Below, one piece after another: positions 22,858 to 30,552 of a stretch of DNA of 37,700 nucleotides. The stretch's first letter is position 1; each line of letters starts with the position of its first letter. Origin of the DNA: Spirochaetaceae bacterium (lineage in GTDB: Bacteria; Spirochaetota; Spirochaetia; Treponematales; Breznakiellaceae); the NCBI GenBank assembly GCA_031257255.1, contig JAIROZ010000078.1, positions 1 to 37,700 of the forward strand. Direction: 5' to 3'. The notes beneath the pieces are model-generated. The model was not told where the DNA came from. It worked only from the letters and a program-made list of their open reading frames with translations, and did not search any database. A program made the translations under genes and the position numbers.

Positions 22858-24135
22858 CTACTCGGCTGCTTGTTTTTGCGCCGCCTTCTGCGCCGCTTTT
22901 ATGGCGCGGAAGGTTGGGTCGGCGTTGAACTTCCACGCTTCGGCGGCGCTCTTACAAACAAGATGGTTTTCCTCGCCGTCTATCCCTACAATGCCGCCGT
23001 CCAGCACATTGTTTTCGTAGGAACCAAAGAGCGTTCCATAGTACAGTGTCTTCTCGCGCCTAGCCGGAATCGTTACAGTGCAGGGCGAGCCCAGCACTTG
23101 CTTGGCGGCGCGTGAATATTCGAGTCCGTAGCAATATGCCGCCGTGGAATTTTCCGTGCCGAGGCAATAGGTAAGGTCGGTGCCGCCGTCAAAAGGCGCC
23201 CAAGGTGTAAACGGACGCCCGCCAAACTGCATCCACAGGTCGTTAAAGTAGAGAACGATATCGCCGCTTTCCGCCGCCGCAGGTCCTGTAAAAAAGCAAA
23301 CATACGCCAGTTTAAGGCTGGGGTTTACCAGAGCAGACCAGCCCAGCCGGGCATTTTTGGGAACGCTGCCGCATACAAAGTCCGTATACCCTATGGGACC
23401 GGGGATTATGGTGAGGTCTTCTTTGTTGCCGTAAGAGAGCGGCGCTTTAGAGAGCGCGGGAAATTCCGCCCCAAGCGCGAGCCGCGTTGTCGCGTCAAAT
23501 TCGCCGCCGGCGGGCGGAGTTGTCCAGTCATTGGCGCAAGCCGAGACGCGGCAGCCCTGCTCCAAAAACGGAGCGCCGAGCGTATTATGAAAGCCCGCGT
23601 TAATTTCGATGTCCGCATCCCCGGAATTCTTCACTGTAAGCGCCGAATAATGCACAGGATGTCCCGGAATTATCATATCAATTTTTTTGAATGAAAGTTT
23701 AAAGGATGCCTCCGGGCTTGAAAGTTCAGAAAGAGCCCAGACACCGCCGGAAACATTATCCGAGCCTGTTTTAACAAATTTCCATGCGGAATTCGCCGTC
23801 CAGCCGTGAGGAGGCATCGCTATCCCATCAATAATTTGTCCGGGTCCGAAGTTCGGGATGCACGGAAAGTTCCCTGCTATATTGTAGAGAAGTTTGTTGC
23901 GCCAAAACGGTCCGTGTTTTGAATCGTTAAATGCTTCGCCGGAATTGGAACGGAACCACGGCAGCCAATGCGCGTTTACAATCCGCCCTTCCTGAGCGCT
24001 GGAAAGTTCCGGCACCATGCCGCCCATATCGTCTATCAGTACACGAATCTGGGCATTTTGCAAGAATGTCGCCTCACGATTCCCATGCTCAACGGCGCGG
24101 GTAACAAGCGCTTTTTCGTTCAATTTGTCATTCAT
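22858..24135 (-). CDS. Aldose 1-epimerase-like (galactose-mutarotase fold) protein
   Basis: A 425-aa protein of the galactose-mutarotase beta-sandwich fold. The motif PPHGWTANSAWKF corresponds to the HGFARNxxW signature of sugar epimerases; later segments (ALTVKNSGDADIEINAGFHNTLG) fit the domain core. It is probably a sugar or sugar-phosphate mutarotase, but the substrate is unknown. ATG 24135 is chosen because TATACT ends 6 nt before it; a longer frame beginning at 24231 runs through that promoter. It is divergent from the exported SRPBCC-like gene with 100 bp between starts. An Ala/Gln/Lys-rich C-terminus (KAAQKAAQKQAAE) is odd. Confidence 0.7.
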   Translation of the reverse strand: MNDKLNEKALVTRAVEHGNREATFLQNAQIRVLIDDMGGMVPELSSAQEGRIVNAHWLPWFRSNSGEAFNDSKHGPFWRNKLLYNIAGNFPCIPNFGPGQIIDGIAMPPHGWTANSAWKFVKTGSDNVSGGVWALSELSSPEASFKLSFKKIDMIIPGHPVHYSALTVKNSGDADIEINAGFHNTLGAPFLEQGCRVSACANDWTTPPAGGEFDATTRLALGAEFPALSKAPLSYGNKEDLTIIPGPIGYTDFVCGSVPKNARLGWSALVNPSLKLAYVCFFTGPAAAESGDIVLYFNDLWMQFGGRPFTPWAPFDGGTDLTYCLGTENSTAAYCYGLEYSRAAKQVLGSPCTVTIPARREKTLYYGTLFGSYENNVLDGGIVGIDGEENHLVCKSAAEAWKFNADPTFRAIKAAQKAAQKQAAE

Positions 24136-24141
24136 TTTGAC

Positions 24142-24171
24142 AGTATATACAGTTTGCGGGGCGCTGGACAA
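24142..24171 (-). promoter_or_regulatory. Promoter of mutarotase-like gene (leaderless)
   Basis: On the minus strand TTGTCC (24171-24166), 18-nt spacer, TATACT (24147-24142), then 6 nt to ATG 24135. No Shine-Dalgarno sequence. Confidence 0.55.
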
Positions 24172-24222
24172 GGCTGTTGACAGGGGCGCGTTCACGCTCT
24201 TACTGCCGCCGCGCGCTCTTGC

Positions 24223-24228
24223 TATAAT
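24223..24228 (+). promoter_or_regulatory. Extended -10 promoter of SRPBCC-like gene (leaderless)
   Basis: TGC followed by TATAAT (24223-24228), an extended -10, ends 7 nt before ATG 24236. The -35 is weak. No Shine-Dalgarno sequence. Confidence 0.55.
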
Positions 24229-24235
24229 CATAGTT

Positions 24236-24919
24236 ATGAAAAGACAGATACTACCGGTAATTTTTACCCTTGCGGCATATATTGCCGCGGCTCAAACGCC
24301 GCCTTCTGCGGCGGAGACAACGCGCCCCGCGCCCGGCGCGGAGGAAGCGCTCGAAAGTCTGCTGGAAAAGCCGGCGCTTGTAAAACCGGCGCGGGCTGCG
24401 CCGCTCGGCAAAAATTGGTTCCGTATGGAAACGGATGCCCACATTTTTACCACGCAGGTAACGGTCAAACAGGTTGCCGCTGTATTCATGGACTTGGAAA
24501 ATGTCTCGGAATACTACAATGGCAAAAAAAGCAGCCTTGAAGGTAAAGTTGTAGGACAGCAGGCGGGAGGCACAGTGGTCGATTTTATTACCCGCTCTTT
24601 TGCGGGACCAATAACGATAAAGACGCCGTACCGCGCCCTTGTAACCAACATTGCCAACACTCCCACAAAAGTCGCCAACGAAGTGCGCCAGCAGGCGGAT
24701 GACAGCGCAACCAACAAAGACATAAAAAATCTTTTTGCCACTCGTTATGCCGAGGAAGTAAAAATAGGCGGCAAAACTTATACTTACATCAGGATTTATA
24801 CAATAGACGATGTAAATGCAAGCATACTCCCCGGAGCACAGGGGGCGCTTGAACGGGGCGGCGCTCCCATAAATACCGAAACGCTGGAAATGATTATCGC
24901 GGCGGCAAGGAGGAAGTAA
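24236..24919 (+). CDS. Exported SRPBCC/START-like protein
   Basis: A 227-aa protein with a signal peptide (about 1-19, ending AAAQ) and an Ala/Pro-rich linker to about residue 50. The following domain (TTQVTVKQVAAVFMDLENVSEYY, then VVDFITRS, then a long helix at the end) has the order of the START/SRPBCC helix-grip fold, which binds lipids or other hydrophobic ligands. The protein would be periplasmic. A palindromic hairpin (24931-24958) and a T-rich stretch follow, which may be its terminator. I am fairly sure of the signal and less so of the fold. Confidence 0.6.
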   Translation: MKRQILPVIFTLAAYIAAAQTPPSAAETTRPAPGAEEALESLLEKPALVKPARAAPLGKNWFRMETDAHIFTTQVTVKQVAAVFMDLENVSEYYNGKKSSLEGKVVGQQAGGTVVDFITRSFAGPITIKTPYRALVTNIANTPTKVANEVRQQADDSATNKDIKNLFATRYAEEVKIGGKTYTYIRIYTIDDVNASILPGAQGALERGGAPINTETLEMIIAAARRK

Positions 24920-25010
24920 ATTCTGTTATAGCGGTTTCTGCCGGCAGGCAAAAACCGCGGAGCCTCTCAATTTTTTGTACCACAAGAAGACGGATTACTT
25001 TATATAAACA

Positions 25011-27116
25011 ATGAACAAGAATAAAAAAATAGAGTTGTTCGGAAACTTTAGTTTACAAACAACAACCAAAACAAAGGACTGTTCGGATTACCGGACAAGT
25101 CCTATATATGAACTTGAAGGGCTTATTACACGGCATCAGAATGCGTACTATTCAGGCAAAGCCGAAATAACAGATGCCGAATTCGACCAACTTTGGGATG
25201 AACTAAAACGGCTTGCTCCCGAAAGCCCCGTACTAAAACGCATCGGCGCGGAATTGCGCTTTTTCGACAATCAAACGGAGCGCGGGGCGCTTCAGGACGG
25301 CTTTCCTAAGGTGCCGCATTTAATGCCTATGGGAAGTCAGGACAAGGCGGCAAACGCCGCCGAATTCCGCGCATGGTCGGAAAAAACAGGCATTACACGC
25401 TTCCTTGTTGAGCATAAGTTAGACGGCGTAAGCCTTGAATTACAGTACCGGCGCGGCGTCTTAACACGGGCGGTAACGCGGGGAGACGGCATTATCGGCG
25501 ATGACATAAGCGCCAATGCCCGCAAGGTCAAGGGTGTTATACCTCATATAAAGGATGAGGAATTTTCCGGCGGAGTGCGCGGCGAGGTGATAATACCCCG
25601 CGTCATAGGCGAAAACCGCTACCCGCTTACCAACTGGCGCAATGTCGCAAACGGCTTGCTCCACAGGCTGGACGGCGCGGACTGTGAAACGCTTATGTTT
25701 ATTGCTTACGATGCGGCTTTTGTCCCGGACGGCGCGTCATTTGCGCCGGATTTTCTTAACACAGAAACAGGAAAAATCGGCTGGCTTTCGCGGCAGGGCT
25801 TTGACACAACTCCGGCTTTGGAAATTTCCGGCGCGGAAAATGTTATCAGTTACCGCGACAAAATCGCGGCGGAACGCCCGCAAATTCCGTACAACATTGA
25901 CGGGCTCGTGGTCAAAGACATCGTTACGGACGCCGAAGACCTTAAAGAAAACCGCCCCAAAAAGCAAATAGCCTTCAAATTTCCTATATACCGCGCGGTA
26001 ACGATACTGCGCCGTGTGGAATGGAGCGAAAGCGGCGCTACATATACTCCTGTCGGCTTTTTTGACGAAGTGCGCCTCCACGATACCAATGTAAAACAGG
26101 CAAGCCTTCATAATACAAGAACAATACGGGAATTAGGTATAAAAACCGGAAGTTTCGTTATCGTGGTAAAACGGGGCGAAATCATCCCTAAGATTGAAGG
26201 GCTTGCTTCCGAAGCGGATATACTCGACCCGGAAGTGATACGCCCCGTCATCTCCCGTAACGAAATTACTATCGAAGCAATGCGCAGCCCCGAAAACAAC
26301 CGGGAGATGCGGGATATAGAAATTCCCTCAGTTTGCGAAACTTGCGGGACGGCGCTTGTAGACGCAGGAACGCGGCTTTACTGCCCGAATAAAGACTGTA
26401 AAAAGAAAATCCTGCACAAACTCGAAAAATGGGTAAGCGTAATTGAGATGCGCGAAATGGGCGAAAAATTGCTCCGCCAACTGTTTGCGTCGGGGCGGTT
26501 AAAGCGCATAGCGGATTTTTACACACTAACGCAGAATGAACTTGCCGGTTACGAGCGCATGGGGGCGCTGTCTGCGGAAAAGGTGGCGCGGTACATCAAC
26601 ACGCCGCGTTCCATCCCGCTCGCAAGATTTATAGCAGGTTTTGACTTTGAGGGAGTAGGCGAACTGATAATGGAAAAGGTTGTAGATGCCGGTTTTGACA
26701 CATTGAGCAAATTACGCGCCGCCGGCGTTGAAACCTTAGCCGGTGTTTACGGCTTAGGAGAAATTACAGCGCAGACTATAGCGCAGGGGCTTACCGAATC
26801 AGCCGAAGACATTGACGCGGTGCTAAAGGCGGGCATAATAAGTATTTTGCCGCCGTTAAACGCGGCGGACATGGCGGCGCTCCCGCTTAAAGGCGTCTCC
26901 TTCTGTTTTACCGGCGAATTGCGCGCAATGAAGCGCTCCGAAGCGGAGGCGCGTGTTAAGGAATTGGGCGGCGGGGCAAAATCGTCTGTAGTAAAAGGGC
27001 TTTCGTTCCTTGTTACCAACGACCCGGCATCCAATTCAGAAAAAAATAAAAAAGCCCGCGAACTCGGTATTCCGGTAATAAACGAAGAGGAGTTCCTAAA
27101 AAAGATAGGCTCGTAA
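25011..27116 (+). CDS. ligA: NAD-dependent DNA ligase LigA
   Basis: Seals nicks in replication and repair, using NAD+. Domains in order: Ia domain (about 30-75, with the ITDAEFDQLWDELKRL signature), adenylation domain with catalytic Lys136 in HKLDG, OB fold, zinc finger (about 440-470, CETCGTAL and CPNKDC), helix-hairpin-helix, and a C-terminal BRCT domain (about 625-701). Length 701 aa, normal. The N-terminal extension before residue 30 is Lys/Thr-rich. No Shine-Dalgarno sequence precedes ATG 25011; TATATA ends 4 nt before it, so this may be another leaderless start. tsaB follows 9 nt downstream. Confidence 0.96.
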   Translation: MNKNKKIELFGNFSLQTTTKTKDCSDYRTSPIYELEGLITRHQNAYYSGKAEITDAEFDQLWDELKRLAPESPVLKRIGAELRFFDNQTERGALQDGFPKVPHLMPMGSQDKAANAAEFRAWSEKTGITRFLVEHKLDGVSLELQYRRGVLTRAVTRGDGIIGDDISANARKVKGVIPHIKDEEFSGGVRGEVIIPRVIGENRYPLTNWRNVANGLLHRLDGADCETLMFIAYDAAFVPDGASFAPDFLNTETGKIGWLSRQGFDTTPALEISGAENVISYRDKIAAERPQIPYNIDGLVVKDIVTDAEDLKENRPKKQIAFKFPIYRAVTILRRVEWSESGATYTPVGFFDEVRLHDTNVKQASLHNTRTIRELGIKTGSFVIVVKRGEIIPKIEGLASEADILDPEVIRPVISRNEITIEAMRSPENNREMRDIEIPSVCETCGTALVDAGTRLYCPNKDCKKKILHKLEKWVSVIEMREMGEKLLRQLFASGRLKRIADFYTLTQNELAGYERMGALSAEKVARYINTPRSIPLARFIAGFDFEGVGELIMEKVVDAGFDTLSKLRAAGVETLAGVYGLGEITAQTIAQGLTESAEDIDAVLKAGIISILPPLNAADMAALPLKGVSFCFTGELRAMKRSEAEARVKELGGGAKSSVVKGLSFLVTNDPASNSEKNKKARELGIPVINEEEFLKKIGS

Positions 27117-27125
27117 GCCGCCATT

Positions 27126-27824
27126 ATGACAATACTCGCCGTTGACACATCATCAAGTATCCTTTCCGCAGCGCTTAAAACCGAAAAAGGCGTCTATTCA
27201 ATGTCCGCCGAGGCGGGCAATTCTCATTCTGAACTTTTGTGCGATGCCGTAGACTGCGTACTCAAACTTGCCCGCGTCCGGCGCGAAGACATAGACCTTG
27301 CCGGATGTATGAAGGGACCGGGTTCTTTTTCGGGACTCCGCATAGGTTTTGCTTTTGTAAAAGGGTTTTCGCTCGCTCTGGGAAAGCCCTATATCTCTGT
27401 ACCTACCCTCGAATGTACGGCATTTGCCCATAAAGACTTTGACGGCATCGTTATACCCGTAACGCGGGCATCGCCCTTACAGGCAAGTAAGGCAGGCGGG
27501 CGGTTTTTTTGCCAACTATACCGCAAAGGCGCCGCGCTTGGCGGCGAATTAGACATAGACGCCGCCGCCCTGCTGTCTTTAATCCCTCCGGGAGAGAGAG
27601 CGCTTATTGCGGGACCCGCCGCACAGCCGGCATATACGGAACTAAGCGCCGTATCGGAGGGCTCGCAAAACGGCAGGCAGATAATACTGAATTCTAATTC
27701 TACAAAGAGCGGGGCGCTGGACTTATTGAATATTTTGGTAAACCGCGCTAAGATCAAAGAAAACGGCTATGAATTAGGCGATGATGATTTTTCAAGCCCT
27801 GATTACATACGCCCGCCTGTCTAG
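27126..27824 (+). CDS. tsaB: tRNA t6A synthesis protein TsaB (YeaZ)
   Basis: Partner of TsaD in making threonylcarbamoyl-adenosine at A37 of ANN-decoding tRNAs. The actin-like fold begins ILAVDTSSSILSAAL; the family motif GPGSFSGLRIGFAFVKG is clear. Length 232 aa. It begins 9 nt after ligA with no ribosome binding site, so it is probably co-transcribed. The last codon, GTC, is followed by TAG made by the edge of palindromic repeat copy E, so the element defines the end of the protein. Confidence 0.93.
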   Translation: MTILAVDTSSSILSAALKTEKGVYSMSAEAGNSHSELLCDAVDCVLKLARVRREDIDLAGCMKGPGSFSGLRIGFAFVKGFSLALGKPYISVPTLECTAFAHKDFDGIVIPVTRASPLQASKAGGRFFCQLYRKGAALGGELDIDAAALLSLIPPGERALIAGPAAQPAYTELSAVSEGSQNGRQIILNSNSTKSGALDLLNILVNRAKIKENGYELGDDDFSSPDYIRPPV

Positions 27825-27862
27825 GAAAGCACTGATATAATGATATTTTGAGCATTTTCTAT
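27821..27862. repeat. Dispersed palindromic element, copy E (degenerate)
   Basis: Left arm CTAGGAAAGCACTGAT (27821-27836) clearly matches the family; the right arm is decayed. It supplies the tsaB stop codon. The CCTGT flank matches copy C. Confidence 0.55.
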
Positions 27863-27903
27863 CGGGGCGCTATGCCGGATTTAATTAAAAAAGGTATAAA
27901 GAA

Positions 27904-29241
27904 GTGAAAGAAGAAATCGAAGAATTAGAAGAACTGGAAAAAGTTGAAGATAAGCCGGCAGAGCGTCCTGTTGCGCCGCAAACTGCCAGACCGGTTCCGC
28001 TTCAAGCGCCGGTAAAGGCTGCCCGTCCTGCTGCTCAGGCTAAGCAGACGGCGCAATTTGCGGCACCAAACGCCCGGCAAACAACGCCGCGCCCGGCTGT
28101 TTCTCAGCAAAACGCAAAGGCTCAGACAGTTCCGCGGCAAGGCATAAAAACTCAGGCAGCCGTTCAACAAGGCGCAAAAACTCAGGCAGCCGTTCAACAA
28201 GACGCAAAATCTCCGGCTGCCTCTCAACAAAACGCAAAGGCTCAGGCGGTGGACGCCGCTCTTGTTCGCGCCGGCATACACACGGGCATATACGAAAACG
28301 GACTATTCTCGGTTTTGATGATAAATTCAGAATTACAGATTGTTTACGCAAATAAACAGGCGCGGAATTTTTTTTCCAGTTATATCAAACTTGGGCGGAA
28401 CGCATTTTTTGACCTGTTTGGCAAGTACTTTACCTTTGACGATGTACGCGGCATACGCGCCGCCGTCCTTAAAGGAGAAGGCGGTTTTACATGGCGCGGC
28501 AAAGCGGAAATAAAGTCGCGCAACCATCCCAAAGTTTTTACGCGGGTGTATGTCTTTCCCGCAAACATTACTCCGCAGGCAAAGCCTTCGTACTGGATTG
28601 TGATGTTTGACGATGTAACTGCCGAAAACCGCACCCTCCTTCGTTCCGTATTCGTAAGCCTGCTGGAAGCCTCAAAATTAAAAGACAACGACACAGGTAA
28701 GCATATAGTCCGCGTAAATTATTATTCCGAAGCGCTTGCGCGGCGCTTGTTCAACAGACCGGGCTACCCGGAAGTGGATGCCGAATTCATTGACAACATA
28801 GGTTTTCTTGCGGCGATGCACGATGTCGGCAAAATCGGTACACCGGATGATGTACTCAACAAGCAAGGTCCGCTTTCGGACTGGGAATGGAGCGTAATGA
28901 AGGAACACACAAAGAACGGCGCGTTCATTCTTTCGACATATCCCAATCCTATGGCAAAGGAGATAGCGCAATCGCACCACGAAAAATGGAACGGCACGGG
29001 CTACCCGTTCGGCATAGACGGAAAGCACATACCGCTTGCAGCCCGCATCGTATCCATTGCCGATGTATACGATGCCCTGCGGATGAAGCGTAGTTACAAG
29101 CCTTCGTTTACACACGAAGCGTCAATGGAAAAAATGATAGAAAACAAAGGCACACAATTTGACCCGGAATTGATAAATATATTTATAGAGATGGCGGGCG
29201 AGTTTAACGAAATATACGAAGCCAATAAGGATACCGAATGA
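27904..29241 (+). CDS. PAS + HD-GYP domain phosphodiesterase
   Basis: Predicted to degrade cyclic di-GMP, the motility/biofilm second messenger. N-terminal: acidic start, then Pro/Ala/Gln-rich low-complexity to about residue 117, including a 10-residue tandem repeat. A PAS-like domain spans about 130-240. The HD-GYP domain has HDVGKIG (306-312), HHEKWNGTGYPFG (358-370) and ARIVSIADVYDAL. Length 445 aa. There is no signal or membrane segment. GTG start with AAGG upstream. The stop overlaps the dapB start (ATGA). The PAS domain may sense a cytoplasmic ligand. Confidence 0.9.
   Translation: MKEEIEELEELEKVEDKPAERPVAPQTARPVPLQAPVKAARPAAQAKQTAQFAAPNARQTTPRPAVSQQNAKAQTVPRQGIKTQAAVQQGAKTQAAVQQDAKSPAASQQNAKAQAVDAALVRAGIHTGIYENGLFSVLMINSELQIVYANKQARNFFSSYIKLGRNAFFDLFGKYFTFDDVRGIRAAVLKGEGGFTWRGKAEIKSRNHPKVFTRVYVFPANITPQAKPSYWIVMFDDVTAENRTLLRSVFVSLLEASKLKDNDTGKHIVRVNYYSEALARRLFNRPGYPEVDAEFIDNIGFLAAMHDVGKIGTPDDVLNKQGPLSDWEWSVMKEHTKNGAFILSTYPNPMAKEIAQSHHEKWNGTGYPFGIDGKHIPLAARIVSIADVYDALRMKRSYKPSFTHEASMEKMIENKGTQFDPELINIFIEMAGEFNEIYEANKDTE
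28111..28251 (+). repeat. 30-bp tandem repeat in HD-GYP gene
   Basis: About 4.7 units of 30 bp encode the 10-residue repeat QQGAKTQAAV; two units (28141-28170 and 28171-28200) are nearly identical. Because the unit is in frame, copy number could vary without breaking the gene. Confidence 0.85.
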
Positions 29242-30026
29242 ACATTATTATTTCCGGCTATGGAAAAATGGGAACATTGATAGAGGCGCGTTCTCTCGAA
29301 AAAGGCTGGAATGTTCCGGCAGTAATAGACCCGGTTTACAAAAATCCCAAGCACGGTGAAAACATTACTCCCGCCGGAAGCCGTGTATATTCATCTTTGA
29401 ATGATATTGAATTTGATACATCTGCCTGTACCGCGCTCGATTTTACTCATCCTGATTGTGTATTGAAAAACATTACACAATTTGCTTCCCGTAAAATTCC
29501 GCTGGTTGTGGGTACTACCGGCTGGTATGATAAATTAAATGATGTAAAAAAAATTGTTACAGACGCGGGCGCATGCCTTTTGTGGGCGGGTAATTTTTCA
29601 CTTGGCATAAATTTATTTTACAAACTTGCCGAATATGCCGCCGCCATTTTTGATAAATACGATGAATATGACTGCGCCGGATATGAATTCCACCACAACA
29701 AAAAAGCGGACAGCCCCTCCGGCACGGCAAAAATCATAGCGCAAAAAGTTCTGGAAAAAACTACGCGCAAAAACCACGCCGTTTATGACAAACTCGACAG
29801 CCCGCCCGCTCCGGACGAATTCCACTTTGCAAGCCTCCGCTGCGGCTCCATCCCCGGCATTCACGCCCTTGTTTTTGATAGTGCCGCAGACACTATCGAA
29901 ATAAAACACACCGCCCGCAGCCGCGATGCCCTCGTCTCCGGCGCTCTCTTTGCCGCCCGCTATCTGGCAGACCAAGCCGCCGCCGGAAAATCCGGCATCT
30001 GGACTTTCGAGGATGTGTTGCTCTAA
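29238..30026 (+). CDS. dapB: 4-hydroxy-tetrahydrodipicolinate reductase DapB
   Basis: NAD(P)H-dependent reductase in diaminopimelate and lysine synthesis, feeding peptidoglycan. Rossmann motif GYGKMG (7-12); catalytic signature HHNKKADSPSGTA (152-164). The C-terminal core is intact (GSIPGIHALVFD). Length 262 aa. The start overlaps the HD-GYP stop by 4 nt, giving an unusual operon pairing of signalling and amino-acid synthesis. Aspartokinase (lysC) for the same pathway is elsewhere in the window. Confidence 0.92.
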   Translation: MNIIISGYGKMGTLIEARSLEKGWNVPAVIDPVYKNPKHGENITPAGSRVYSSLNDIEFDTSACTALDFTHPDCVLKNITQFASRKIPLVVGTTGWYDKLNDVKKIVTDAGACLLWAGNFSLGINLFYKLAEYAAAIFDKYDEYDCAGYEFHHNKKADSPSGTAKIIAQKVLEKTTRKNHAVYDKLDSPPAPDEFHFASLRCGSIPGIHALVFDSAADTIEIKHTARSRDALVSGALFAARYLADQAAAGKSGIWTFEDVLL

Positions 30027-30058
30027 GGCAGCGGGGGGTGTTTTCACTATTCAAATCA

Positions 30059-30067
30059 TGCTATCAT
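30059..30067 (+). promoter_or_regulatory. Extended -10 of coiled-coil gene (leaderless)
   Basis: TGC plus TATCAT (30062-30067) ends 6 nt before ATG 30074. No Shine-Dalgarno sequence. Confidence 0.45.
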
Positions 30068-30073
30068 AGCGGT

Positions 30074-30526
30074 ATGGGAATGAGAAATTTTATTTACACG
30101 ATAGTTCAGCAAGCCGTCCGCGAAGTCATCACTAAAGAGGTGAATGTCCGCATAGACAATCTCGAAAACAAGATGAACGAGCGCTTTATCGACCTTGAAA
30201 AAAGGCTTGAAGCGCGGTTCCAAAAGATAGACGAGCGTTTTGAAAGAATGGAGGCGCGGTTCCAAAAGATAGACGAGCGTTTTGAAAGAATGGAAGCGAA
30301 GTTTGACGAGCGCTTTGTCGACCTTGAAAAAAGGCTCGAAGCGCGGTTCCAAAAGATAGACGAACGCTTTGAAAAATTGGAAGCGAAGTTTGATGAGCGC
30401 TTTGAAAGAATGGAGGCGCGGTTTGACAGCGTTGAACAGAATCTGGCAAACATCAAAGGCAACCTCGAAGGCGAAGCCCGCTTTTTCCACATTGCCGATT
30501 ATCTGAAAAAACACGAAGGCTATTAA
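30074..30526 (+). CDS. Coiled-coil repeat protein
   Basis: A 150-aa protein, almost entirely charged coiled coil after a short helical head (MGMRNFIYTIVQQAVREVITK). Units ARFQKIDERFERME, KFDERF and LEKRLEARF repeat, mixing 14- and 11-residue spacings, i.e. heptads and hendecads. It ends GEARFFHIADYLKKHEGY. The style recalls DUF1640-type coiled-coil proteins; no enzymatic motif is present. ATG 30074 is preferred over upstream in-frame starts because of the adjacent promoter. Function unknown; possibly a structural or scaffolding protein. glyQS follows with its own ribosome binding site. Confidence 0.75.
   Translation: MGMRNFIYTIVQQAVREVITKEVNVRIDNLENKMNERFIDLEKRLEARFQKIDERFERMEARFQKIDERFERMEAKFDERFVDLEKRLEARFQKIDERFEKLEAKFDERFERMEARFDSVEQNLANIKGNLEGEARFFHIADYLKKHEGY
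30179..30415 (+). repeat. In-frame 42- and 33-bp repeats in coiled-coil gene
   Basis: A 42-bp unit (30212-30253) is repeated almost exactly at 30254-30295 and, diverged, at 30341-30382, separated by 33-45 bp sub-units. The coiled coil grew by tandem duplication. Confidence 0.8.
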
Positions 30527-30552
30527 AATCTCATAACCAATAAGGACAAACA

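Noticed and set aside
24931-24958. Hairpin GCGGTTT...AAACCGC as a terminator
   Set aside because: Contains an inner palindrome but the T run is about 10 nt away; kept only as a remark on the neighbouring gene.
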